Shown piece after piece: positions 53,131 through 62,960 of a DNA stretch of 64,000 nt. How positions within the stretch are numbered: the stretch's first letter is position 1; the number at the start of each line of letters is the position of its first letter. The notes under the pieces are model-generated. The model worked only from the letters and a program-made list of their open reading frames with translations. It did no database searches and was not told the DNA's origin. Location: assembly GCA_949316235.1 (NCBI GenBank), contig OX438745.1:4841001-4905000 (forward strand). The letters run 5' to 3'. Both the position numbers and the translations under genes were made by a program. This stretch comes from Oegoconia quadripuncta. Its lineage: Eukaryota > Arthropoda > Insecta > Lepidoptera > Autostichidae.

Positions 53131-53740
53131 CCACGTAGAATAGAATACCTTTATGCGATATCGAGTTCAGTAATCCCAGAATTACGTCTTTTGGAGTTGG
53201 CAAGCCTGGCTGTAGTTTTGTGTATTTAAATAGTATACATAGTTATTCAATATTTATGTTGTTATTAATATTAGAACTGTTTATATCGAAGTAGTATTGC
53301 TCACGTGCGAATAATTCATGTTTTGGTACAGCTCATTTAGTTACAATGGTAAAGGTTAGTACATTGTCAATTACAGCATAATTGTGGGAAGATTAACTAA
53401 AATAATTACATAATTTAATGATAGAAAATGTAAACTTATGGCATTCGAGAAACGTTATTTTTTAGTCGGAGAGAACTTGAAAACTATACCAATTGTCCTT
53501 ATTTGAATTGAGGATAGGAGACATCATTTGGCCTTTTAATTGGTAGTTGGTGTGAGTGAATTGAGGACAAACATAAAAAACCACCTCAGGTCAAAAAGAT
53601 GTAGGAATTGATTATTTTCATGTTTAAGTTTAAACGACTTTATTGTACCAATAATAAAAATATACAGAAATTCGTAGTGAGCCCATCGCCGTCAAAACAT
53701 GCAAATCTATAGATGTTTTCTATGATGATTTAAAAAAAAA
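53131..53740. other. No gene; piece of repeat D at 53670-53720
   Basis: GAGCCCATCGCCGTCAAAAC and TGCAAATCTATAGATG match repeat D. The rest is unassigned. Confidence 0.45.
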
Positions 53741-53797
53741 ACCTCCTATGCCAATAACATCTATTTCACTTACCTAATATGCCCTATTTTTTAAAAC
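53741..53797. mobile_element. Right end of the 367-bp TIR element family
   Basis: TATTTCACTTACCTAATATG to CTCAACCGGTAT; only one terminus is present. Confidence 0.65.
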
Positions 53798-53948
53798 AAC
53801 TCAACCGGTATGAAAACCGCACTCCAAACTGACCACGCATTACTGAATACTTACATCCATACAAAGACACATACATACGCAATCAGTGCCGTCAAACACA
53901 AACACCCGCGGTTTTTCGTCGGGGGTCAAAAACACGGAAACGACACGC

Positions 53949-54001
53949 GGACCCCCGCTTGGGATCGAACCCGCGACCTCCGATTCGTAAACCTGATGTT
54001 A
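53949..54001 (-). mobile_element. SINE-A head fragment
   Basis: GGGATCGAACCCGCGACCTC and GATTCGTAAACC are the inverted head; truncated after 50 bases. Confidence 0.7.
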
Positions 54002-54437
54002 TAAAGTTATTCCAAGGGCAGCACATTACGTAGATTAAGATCCCAAGAATTTTGTGCATCGCAATTATTTTGTCACTTTTACTCTTCACTGCGACGAGCA
54101 GGATAAACAATACGCAATCAATCAAATTATGACTATAGGTTATTCGTTCATGGTTGACAAGTTTTGGTTAAATGATCCAAAAACGGACTTGAAGCCTTAA
54201 ATTATGGCTTTTATGGAGATCTTCATTAATGATGACCTTCTTGATTGTGCAGTGCAACCTTGACATCATTATTTGCAGCCACCGACAGATTTGCTTATAT
54301 AGTATTATATAACGCATTTCCCTCGCTATTGGCGTCAGTTATCTTGTACAAAAACATGCATTGTTTAAAAATACGAGCACGTTCTGATACTATGATTTTA
54401 ATTATGTGTCAATGAATAAAGTGTAGTCGTTCACAAT
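54002..54437. other. No recognised gene
   Basis: Nothing assigned. Confidence 0.45.
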
Positions 54438-54590
54438 TTTTTTTTATGATTAACTGACATGATTATATGTAAATCTGACCTGATGGAAACTGACGATGTG
54501 ACCGAAGATGAAGCACGCGATCGCAGGAGATGCCTATTCACCCTGCTCTTGAAGATCCCAAGGTAGTAAGATTCAGGAAAGAAAATGCAT
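54438..54590 (-). repeat. LINE 3' end fragment
   Basis: Poly-T at 54438; AGATGAAGCACGCGATC and TGCCTATTCACCCTGCTCTT are shared with 59637-59868. Confidence 0.65.
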
Positions 54591-54600
54591 GATAACAGCC

Positions 54601-54990
54601 ACAGGATATCAACTGTTGAACATAGGCTTTACTCATATGTTTTCAGGACGACCGGATGGAAGCAACCTCCATCCAGTGACGACCGATTCGTGTAGTAGAT
54701 AGTGACCCTATCAGCGATACCAACGGTTGCGGATTCGAATCCCGCTAGGGGTTTACCATTTATGTTTGTGTGATGAATACGAACATTTATTCCCGAGTCT
54801 TGGATGTTTATATAATTTGGACTAGATGACTGGTGTAAGTGTCCGAAAAATTTATTATTATTATTATTATCCAGAGTCTTCCCACGACCTTTATCAGGTC
54901 GTCCATCTACCATGGAGTGGACGTGCTACGCTGGGCTTGCCGGTGCGTGGTCTCCACTCGAGAACTTTAATGCGCCCTGTTCATGTGTGT
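54601..54990 (-). pseudogene. RTE-like LINE C-terminus split by SINE-B2
   Basis: The right part reads LEWRPRTGKPSVARPLHGRW on minus, and after the SINE the left part continues WMEVASIRSS. Joined across the duplicated ATCCAG they give the usual EWRPRTGK...W...A order. Internal stops are present. Confidence 0.75.
54677..54868 (+). mobile_element. SINE-B2 inserted in RTE, 6-bp target duplication
   Basis: Begins TGACGACCGATTCGTGTAG, B box GGATTCGAATCCCGC, shortened body, TTA tail. ATCCAG occurs at 54671-54676 and 54869-54874. Confidence 0.88.
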
Positions 54991-55176
54991 CATTGTCAAT
55001 GTTCATTATGTGCCCTGCTCACAGCCACTTCAACTTACTAATGGGCTGTTGGTGACCTTCGTTCGTCTACGAATTTCTTTATTCCGGATTCGATCAGGTA
55101 ACATTGGTCTTTCCATAGCTCGTTGAGTGATTTTGAGCCTTCTAATCGCACGAGGCGTTAATGCTGTACAATTATT

Positions 55177-55304
55177 TTTTTTTATGCACGAGGGGATTGT
55201 ACTTGACCTCAATCACACCTGATGTTAACTGAAGATGAGGTCGAAGGTGGAAGAATACTGACCCGGAAACCCCAACACATTTGGGGGACTGGCTATCTTA
55301 TCTC
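55177..55304 (-). mobile_element. SINE-A tail half, head-to-head with the next copy
   Basis: Poly-T to GGGGACTGGCTATCTTATCT, then abruptly the head of a plus-strand copy. Confidence 0.85.
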
Positions 55305-55633
55305 CTCCGTGGCTCAATGTAGACAACATTGGGTTTACGATTCGGAGGTCGCGGGTTCGATCCCCGGCGGGGTATATGTTTAAGTACTCGGTTTGGTTGG
55401 TGGTAGAGCATTTTAAATGTTCGCCTGGCTAGCTACCACCATCTTATCTAAATCTACCGCCAAGCAGCAATGTTAATAGCATTGTTGTGTTCCGGCTGTC
55501 AGAGATAAGATAGCCAGTCCTCCAAAAAAGTGTTGGGGTTTCCGGGTCATTACACTTCCACCTTCGACCTCATCTTCACTTAACATCAGTTGTGATTGAG
55601 GTCAAGTACCAATCCGTTGTGCATAAAAAAAAA
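55305..55633 (+). mobile_element. SINE-A, full length
   Basis: CCTCCGTGGCTCAATGTAGA head, B box GGGTTCGATCCCC, complete body and poly-A. Confidence 0.92.
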
Positions 55634-55792
55634 TATCCGACACCAAAACTCTCTCAAAACATCCCCTGACGAGGAGCCAGTGTTACGAATAGCCTCGATT
55701 GTATAAAAAACGCCTCGTGGCTCTATTTTTATGCCCAGAAGCGTGTATTACAATGGCAAGTATACATATTCTACCTACTTATTTATTTTATT

Positions 55793-55872
55793 TTTTTATG
55801 CAGGACGGGTTTGTACTTGACCTCAATTACACCGGATGTTAAGTGAAGATGAGGTCGAAGGTGGAAGCGTAC
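55793..55872 (-). mobile_element. SINE-A tail fragment
   Basis: Poly-T, CTTGACCTCAATTACACC, GATGAGGTCGAAGGTGGAAG; about 80 bases. Confidence 0.8.
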
Positions 55873-56304
55873 TTATTTAATTTAAACAAGGTTTTATATT
55901 GGTAGCTAGACTTAGCCGAAGTCACTGATATTTTCTTCGCTCAACGCTTAAGTATCTGCATTCAGCGAGGAAACGCTACCTTGCGTACCTTGCCTCACGG
56001 TTCCAATTTTTTTGTTTTTTTTTTAGAGTTTTTAGTAAGAGTCAATATTGTCAAATGATTGCAATTATCCAATAATAATTATACTACTTAAGTCAATTAT
56101 CATCATCACGCCCAAGAGGAAACAGGCGACAGATTTACAAACAATGGTCGGCCTTAAAATTAATACTTGAAGGATAATACTTATTATTATATATTTTTCA
56201 ACAACTTTGAAGAGTCATCTATGCAAAATCACGAGACCTTTTATTTAAATACAAACAGAGACAAGACTGTCGGTTTTGTAGTTTTTCAATAAATAGGAAA
56301 TATT
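55873..56304. other. No recognised gene
   Basis: Nothing assigned. Confidence 0.45.
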
Positions 56305-56400
56305 TTGGACACTTAGGTATACAAATCATCTAGTCCGAAACAAGCAAAGCTTGCACTATGGGTACTATATAACGGATAAACGTACATAAATTATTGTTTA
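56305..56400 (-). mobile_element. SINE-B2, 3' part
   Basis: GGACACTTAGGTATACAAATC and AAGCAAAGCTTGCACTATGG on plus are the inverted SINE-B2 3' body. Confidence 0.7.
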
Positions 56401-57058
56401 CTATTATTGCATCCCTCTATTACTGGTAGCTTGTATCTTTACTCTAAGGCTTGCCTGGAAGCGATAAGGCCGCCTTTTTATGCGATTAATGATGTACTCT
56501 GTATTCTTCATGTAGCTTTTGTTAATTGTGCAATAAAGAGTGTGGATTTGTGGAGGAAGTGTGATAATTGATAATATTTCAATGTATATTTTGAACTTTT
56601 CGGGGGGTTTGAATCCTGCTACTTCTCAGCAGCAGGGTACTTTAGCTACTCCCGTGAGACTTACTGAAGTCAGCTGAGTACCAATTTTTGGCTGTTTAGA
56701 AAACGAGCCAATCAATTGGGTAGCTTATCTAAGAAGACATTTTGAAAAACATAATTAGAGCTACTTAGAACTGCAAGTCACTGGTACATCCATATCCAGC
56801 CTAGACTTGACCCACTGTACAGGACCTTCGACGATTCATGACTAATGACTGGTCAGCAATCGCCCTTAACACTATAATGCTAATAGTAACGGAAACTAGT
56901 TAATTGGCGTGGGCTGTGACAGGTTAGGTGACCGCTACCATGCAATCATGCAAATTACTGGTATTTCGAGATGAAATTGTTATGGTATGACATAATATAG
57001 CGCTACAGAAAGATAAATGATAAGGTTAATATCATTATGGCTTGATTATTTTACTATC
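56401..57058. other. No recognised gene
   Basis: Nothing assigned. Confidence 0.45.
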
Positions 57059-57180
57059 CACTATTATAAATGAGAAAGTGTATCTGTCTGTTACCTTTTC
57101 ACGATTAAACCTCAGAACCGATCGTAATGAAATTTAGTACAGAAATAACTGGGACCTGGAGAAAGAAACAGGCTACTTTA
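57059..57180 (+). mobile_element. Helitron-like 5' part
   Basis: ACTATTATAAATGAGAAAG and GATCGTAATGAAATTTAG follow the start of the 13219-13458 type; the 3' hairpin and CTAG end are missing. Confidence 0.45.
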
Positions 57181-57226
57181 AGTTAAGATAACTGTTTAAT
57201 TTTTAAGTATTTGCAACAGTTATATA

Positions 57227-57720
57227 CATATATAACGTCACGACCTTTATCCCAAATGGGGTGGTCAGATATATCCCCAAACAATCATCATCAGCCCGTA
57301 AACATGCAGGGATATAGGCCATCCCTCGTATAATGCGGGTGGGGGGACTTCACATGCCTTTGAGTTTTTATTTCTCAGGCATGCAGGTGTCCTCCGTTCC
57401 TTTCCTTCACCGTTCAAGAGCAGTCGAATAAATGCACACAAGTAATTAAATTAAATTTTTTTAAACTCATAGGTACATGGCCTGCCTGGGAATCGAACCC
57501 GGACCTACCAAATTGGGAGAACGCGTCTTAACCGCTGAGCCACCGACGCTCCTACAATATACAATATAAAGCAAACAATAGTGTTTAGGTATTCAAACAT
57601 TGAGAGTTAAATGATTGAAACAACATCTACGATTCACCTTATGAAATATACAGAAATGCACACATCACAGGTGAACCCATTGCCATTGAAACGCCTTAGT
57701 CGCCTTTTACTACACCCACG
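57227..57720 (+). repeat. Repeat D split by SINE-C
   Basis: GTCACGACCTTTATCCC to CTTAGTCGCCTTTTAC, as at 4418-4636. The SINE-C at 57286-57571 interrupts it. Confidence 0.7.
57286..57571 (-). mobile_element. SINE-C, 286 bp, exact 8-bp target duplication
   Basis: CAAACAAT at 57278-57285 and 57572-57579. The head (plus-strand TTAACCGCTGAGCCACCGAC) has a good A box, GGGAATCGAACCC is the B box, and the tail is TGATGATG-like. This is the best-defined copy of the family. Confidence 0.92.
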
Positions 57721-57781
57721 AGAAGAGACGAGTTGATTCTATTCTATGTAATTGCCAAACCACGCAGCACCAACTGTTATA

Positions 57782-58211
57782 TTAGGTCCTTACCTATGAA
57801 ATTGGCGTTATGTATCAAGAATTTCATTAAGACTGTTTTCTGCTTACAAACATTTTTGATTTTTTTTTGGGAACGGCAAATCCAAATTTAGCTAAACTTT
57901 GTGTGTATTATCGGATAACATTAAGTTAAGTACCTATAGGCAGCGTTAATTTTTAAAAGTAACCGCTTTATAAAAGTTTGAGCGAATTTAAGAAAGATTA
58001 TGGGAAACATATGAAAAGAGCTATGTTCAAATTTTTTTTATTATGTGATTTAGCCCAGAAATTAAAAAATATTTCATGTGAAACCTTAAAATAATATTCC
58101 ATTTTCCAAATAAAAAACAAATTTGGATATAGCCTTGAAAATCGCTGGAATTGGTACATATGATTAACGAAGAAAAAAAACTCCAATTCATTCATAGGTA
58201 AAGACCCAATA
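57782..58211. mobile_element. MITE 'GGTC', copy 3
   Basis: GGTCCTTACCTATGAAATT at the left; inverted end near 58193-58208. The 121-codon minus frame inside is Phe/Ile-rich and fortuitous. Confidence 0.85.
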
Positions 58212-58382
58212 TATATGTAGTTATATTGTAAGTATTTACACAACTTGTAACTCCGAATCACATGCTGCAGCGTCCAAAATAACTTAGTGCTTGAAGATGA
58301 GTCTTTAATGTTGCCAATGATGACATATGTCACTGAACCGTGGTCTCTCACTATGAGCCCCATAAGAAAACTATGTAGGTAA

Positions 58383-58660
58383 TGGAGGGGGCTACGCTCG
58401 ACGTTTACTACGTGATCGAATCAGGAAGAAAGAAATCCTAGGCGAACGAGAGGCACTGACATAGCCCAGCGGATTAGTACGTTGAATCAGTAGTGGGAGG
58501 GCACTGATGGCCGTCGAGTGGACACCACGCACCGGCAAACGCAACGTAGGACATCCAAGACACTGGCTGCAGGCCACTTCCAACCGGTCACTGTGGAAAT
58601 CTATGGGGGAGACCTATTCTCAGCGTTGACGTCTTATGACTGATATGGTGATGCTGAGAT
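58383..58660 (+). pseudogene. RTE-like LINE C-terminus, degraded
   Basis: AVEWTPRTGKRNVGHPRHW, then LQATSNRSLWKSMGETYSQ, with stops and shifts elsewhere. It corresponds to the VLEWRPRTG...W..A..R.LW..LGEAY.QQ end. Confidence 0.7.
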
Positions 58661-59311
58661 GGATTTCGTTTTTGACATAACACTGCACTTAACCCATTCC
58701 AAAATGTCTTGTTGCAGTTATGGTGTGGTGTCGATGTATGAACTAATCGTAGGTATTGAAATTTGGTAGAGAGGTAGCCTGGCACCTGGAGGACATGAGA
58801 TTACTTCGAATACGAGTACCAGTTTGAGTTCGTAATGAGAGCCCGCGATAAAGCAAATCTATGCCGGCGAAACCGCTGGCGGAAAGGTGGTAAATACATA
58901 CCCCTTGCAAAAACTGGAATAGAAAAATCTAGATGTGAATATTTTAGAAAAATGTCAAAGAAATTCAAATATCAACTTCTAACCTACCAAAAGCGCTGTC
59001 CAGTAGCAAATAATAGGACACTCCTGCTTACCTCCCACCACCCTAAGGATGCTATTGGTGCTGCCACACACTCTATTCATTAACAAGACCACTTTCTTAC
59101 GCATGATCGCGTGGAATCCGTCAGTACACGTAAATTCTGTACAATAAAGTGTATTTGTATTGTACACGCCTCGGCGAACGTGCCAGAAGGTCTAAGCGGG
59201 GCAGCCTCAGAAATAACCTGTAAGCATTATTGTACTGAACTCGTAAGGCGATGTATATAGGTATTCTGCGTATATCTCACCCATAGACTACTTATGTAAA
59301 ATGATTGACAG
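58661..59311. other. No assigned gene; 82-codon ORF inside
   Basis: The frame 58835-59083 is basic at its start (RRNRWRKGGK) and has plausible composition but no motif. AATAAAG at 59143 follows. Unassigned. Confidence 0.35.
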
Positions 59312-59636
59312 AACGCCTTGGAAAAACCCGAACTCTATCAGGAGAGACTGAAGATTCTACATCTTACAATCCTTGAAGAGCGTAGCTTGCGAGACGACTT
59401 CATCGAGACATTCAAAATTCTCACCTCCAAATGCAACCTGGACTTGCGCGATATATTCGGGATGAAAGATACACAACCGTTACGAGAACACGCTCTACGA
59501 ATAAGCCGCACTCACGTTAACATCAATGTCGCTCTTTCTGAGCAACCGAGTCTTTCAGGCCTGGAATAAGCTGCCAGAAGGGGTTGTCTCCGCCCAATCA
59601 GTGAATTTGTTCAAGAATAGATTGGATATTTTTTTT
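59312..59636 (+). pseudogene. LINE RT C-terminus, frameshifted
   Basis: The first frame includes LKILHLTILEERSLRDDFIE and TFKILTSKCNLDLRDIFGM; the protein then shifts frame near 59530 to SLFLSNRVFQAWNKLPEGVV and FKNRLDI. The ERRLRGDLIE..K...N.LP..VV....FK..LD order is a common non-LTR RT C-terminus. It meets the tail of an opposite-strand LINE at 59637. Confidence 0.75.
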
Positions 59637-59868
59637 ATTATTAACTGGATACGCGTTTGAACACAATCACAGCTGATGGGAAGTGACGATGTGGCCGAAG
59701 ATGAAGCACGCGATCTCAGTAGATGCCTATTCACCCTGCTCTTGAAGATCCCAAGGATGTAGGATTCAGAAAAGACTGACGCCGGAATGGAGTTCCATGC
59801 CTTGGGCTGTACGCATTATGAATGAAGAGTCGAACCGCTTACTGCGAATGTTCGGTATGTTTTAAAAC
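59637..59868 (-). repeat. LINE 3' end with coding remnant
   Basis: On minus, ACATACCGAACATTCGC and AGCGGTTCGACTCTTCATTC match the coding end at 15610-15680, then a 3' UTR and an A-rich tail at 59637. It extends the family at 42830 and 54438. Confidence 0.7.
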
Positions 59869-60343
59869 TAATGGTGACTCAAATAATGATTGGGAATGTG
59901 AACTCATCCAACATTGACATGGACATACCAGCCAGCAGTAATGCTGCTCGTCTATAATAATAATATTACAATAATAATAACATTATATGGCAACACGTGT
60001 TTGACCTGTTTGACAGTAGAGTCGATGACACAATGACTGTAGCACCTTGTATTAGCTGGTCTCGTGATGCCACCAAAATGTAAACACAGCGAGATATGCT
60101 TATACTGGAAGCGTCACTGCCATTAATATACTAAAATCACAATATACAAATCTATTTGTATATAATCAGAAATTTATAATATGATCATGCTAATGTTTTG
60201 ATAATAAGGCTGCAACGTAACCATCGTGCTCCCAGCCCCAGAATAAAAGAATTGCTCCCGATACAATACCTTTTAGGTACTTTCATATGCCAAAATTGTA
60301 CGCTTATGAAAGCAAGCACGTTTAGCTGTATGTAGATATGTAA
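59869..60343. other. No recognised gene
   Basis: Nothing assigned apart from a block near 60085 shared with about 49705. Confidence 0.4.
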
Positions 60344-60679
60344 CTAGTTGTTGCCCGCGACATCGTTCACGTAGAACATTTCATCAAATTCGGTTGAGCA
60401 GAAATTTTGCCTATATATTAAACCAGGTCCTAATCTGTCTCTGCGTGGCCGCCGATTAAAAACCGTGGGGTACCCGTGGCGAGTGGAGGAACACCAAGGG
60501 GTTTTAGTTATTAGGTCGGCTTTAAGCCGGATTCCAACATAACTCACCCTCCATGAGCATTTTCCCTTGTAAAAAAAGTCCTACTGTCTACTAACCAAAT
60601 TTCATCCAAATCCGTCTAGCCGTTTAGGCGTGAAGAGGTTAAAACGCAACAAACTTTGGCATTTATAATATTAGTTGGA
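60344..60679 (-). mobile_element. Helitron-like element with both ends
   Basis: Minus strand: 5' TCCAACTAATATTATAAATG after host A; 3' end CTAG before host T. The internal part is longer than at 13219 and GC-richer (GGGGTACCCGTGGCGAG). Confidence 0.6.
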
Positions 60680-61040
60680 TTAGTTAGAAATATTTATTTG
60701 TGATTTCGTTTGTCCAAAGTTACTGTTATTTCCTAAAATTTGTAAAGGCATAGCCTGCATAACTGTTATATACAATCTAGGATTTTATTAATGTACACTA
60801 AGTTGGTAAACAACTCCCAGCTCCATTAGTTGGAAAAGCCACTGCGATGTTGGAGTAAATAAATGAAGAAAGATCGGGATACAAGGCAAAATGTAACCAC
60901 TGTCACAATTCATGCCAAAGTCATGCATATTACTCATATGAAGCGGTACAGTCAGCATTCTATGTTGTCTGAGTCCAAATAAATACTTTGTTTAGCAAAA
61001 ATTCATCAAGCGCACATGTAAGCTATACAATGATAGGTTA
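60680..61040. other. No recognised gene
   Basis: Nothing assigned. Confidence 0.45.
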
Positions 61041-61192
61041 GACATTGGTGTCGATTCGGATGTTCACCAACTAAACTAAAACCAGTTTTAAAGTAGTACT
61101 GTTTCTTTCTTCCTGGAACAGTACGATGCGACGGCACCACTCCAAAACTGGTTTTAGTGTAGTTGGTGTACATCCGAATCGACACAAATGTT
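61041..61192. mobile_element. Inverted-repeat element, 150 bp
   Basis: GTGTCGATTCGGATG, ACCAACTA and AAAACCAGTTTT at the left recur inverted at the right (AAAACTGGTTTT, GTAGTTGGTG, CATCCGAATCGACAC). Arms are about 55 bp with small gaps; non-coding. Confidence 0.8.
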
Positions 61193-61502
61193 GATATATT
61201 TCCTAGTTCTGTTGGACAGTTCTGTAGACCGAACTAATGGGATTTTTTTCCCACTATATAGTTCTGTTAACAGAACGAATGGGACTAGGAATTCCTAATA
61301 GTTCTGTTGAGTTTCAATACAATTAGCTTTCGCGGTATTGATAGTGTAGTCAAAAACTGGTCACTCCATGTCGTCGATTAAATCATAATGGTAAGTTGTC
61401 AGCTTACTGAAAGTTGACATTAGTATGAGTAGTGGTTATTAAAATTGTATAGTTTTTCTTGCGTAAAAAGATGGCGGTCGCTGGCCCGTGAGACTTTTAT
61501 AC
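61193..61502. repeat. AGTTCTGTT-motif inverted repeats
   Basis: 61205-61310 contains CTAGTTCTGTTGGACAGTTC, AGTTCTGTTAACAGAAC and GGGACTAGGAATTCCTAATAG, a cluster of short palindromes. It is probably a degraded foldback element. Confidence 0.5.
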
Positions 61503-61545
61503 AATGTCCTACCATCAACCAAATCGAGTACTAAACATGATCCGG
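61503..61545 (-). mobile_element. SINE-A internal fragment
   Basis: CCTACCATCAACCAAATCGA and GTACTAAACATG only. Confidence 0.55.
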
Positions 61546-61599
61546 GTAAAGAAAAAGGGGTACTAAGAAAAATTTTAGTTAACCACATTAAAATAAAGA

Positions 61600-61743
61600 T
61601 ATTTTATATGAAAGACTAACCACAATCTCACCTAATGGAAAGTGATGATGCCATGTAGTTGAAAATGAAGCACGCGATCTCAGCAAATGCCTATTCACCT
61701 TGCACCCCAAGATGGAACTCACTTCCCTGGCAATGTAATTAAA
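61600..61743 (-). repeat. LINE 3' fragment left of SINE-A
   Basis: ATGAAGCACGCGATCTCAGC and CTTCCCTGGCAATGTAATTA; the latter phrase recurs right of the SINE at about 62130. Confidence 0.6.
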
Positions 61744-62020
61744 ACCACCTCCGTGGCTAAATGTAAACAACATAGGGTTTACGAATCGGAGGTCGCGGTT
61801 TCGATCCCCAGCTGGATACATGTTTAGTACTGTATTTGGTTGGTGGGAGGGCATTTTAAATGTCCACCTGGCTAGCTACCAACATATTATCTAATTCTGC
61901 CGCCAAACATCAATGTTAATAGCATTGTTGTGTTCCGGTTGTCATAGAGATAAGATAGCCAATTCCCCAAATAAGATGGGGGAAGAAGTAAGCTTCCACC
62001 TTCGGCATAGGGCTAAAGAA
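61744..62020 (+). mobile_element. SINE-A, 3' degraded
   Basis: ACCACCTCCGTGGCTAAATG head, B box GGTTTCGATCCCC; the 3' third is deleted before GGCATAGGGC and a short A run. Confidence 0.85.
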
Positions 62021-62024
62021 AAAA

Positions 62025-62150
62025 AAGTGATGTGGTTGAAGATGAAATACGCAAACTCACTAAATGCCTATTCACCCTGCTCATGAAGATCCCATGATTC
62101 GGAAAAATCAGATGTATTGCAATTTACTTCCCTGGCAATGTAATTAAGAT
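62025..62150 (-). repeat. LINE 3' fragment right of SINE-A
   Basis: GATGTGGTTGAAGATGAA, TGCCTATTCACCCTGCTC and CTTCCCTGGCAATGTAATTA are a second copy of 61620-61743. Confidence 0.6.
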
Positions 62151-62733
62151 AATTTTTTCTTAAATAATAAAATATACTTCAAAATTTTCGTGCTAACTGT
62201 ACAAAGTGACATGCGTTACTAAGACTGCTCTAAGAGCGATGACGCTACGGCGTTGTTATATACCGTTGCCGTTGCCTCGTGGAATGGTTTCACTAACGTT
62301 AGCAGATGACTTTACGCGGCAATGAACTATGTATGTCAACAACGCATCGCATCGTGTGGATAGGCCCTAAAAGTGTAACATTATATAGATAAGTCGTAAC
62401 GTCACGACATTTTACTGAGAAGATAAGAATTTTTGTTCCGTATTTTGTTCTGTGTATATTTTTAATACCGCAGAAAGCACGTTGTTATTAAAGCCTATGT
62501 CTCTCTGTTGCTTTACAGAGCCGATTTAAGAGCAGTTTTTTTTTTTAATTTCGGAAGCAGATTTTTTCTGCACTCCGGGTTATCAGGATTAGGCCGAAGG
62601 TGGAAGCGCGTTCATATGTATATTTGGGATATGGTTTTGACCATGTTTGATGGAAAAATTTTGCAATTAAAACAACAGTTGGTTTCCTCTCTGATATTTT
62701 CGTTTCGATGCGCTTTCGGTGATATTAGACGAG
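62151..62733. other. No recognised gene
   Basis: 62210-62350 is GC-richer (ATGACGCTACGGCGTTG) with no frame of interest. Confidence 0.45.
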
Positions 62734-62960
62734 CGATTGGTGTAGTGGATAGTGACCCTGTCAGCGAAACCAACGACTGCGGGTTTGAATCCCGCGACGG
62801 GTAAATGTTTATGTGATGAATATGATTATTTATTTATTCCTGAGTCATGGATGTTTATATAAATATTTATGTATGTTTATCCATTATCTAGTATCCATAG
62901 TACAAGCTTTGCTTAGTTTGGGACTAGATGATTGGTGTAAGTGTCCGAAATATTTATATT
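62734..62960 (+). mobile_element. SINE-B2, full length
   Basis: GCGATTGGTGTAGTGGATAG head, B box GGGTTTGAATCCCGC, body to GGACTAGATGATTGG, and a short TATT tail. Confidence 0.9.

Noticed and set aside
57998..58363. 121-codon minus-strand frame rich in Phe/Ile
   Set aside because: It lies across the 'GGTC' MITE and its flank; the corresponding part of copies 1 and 2 is not open.
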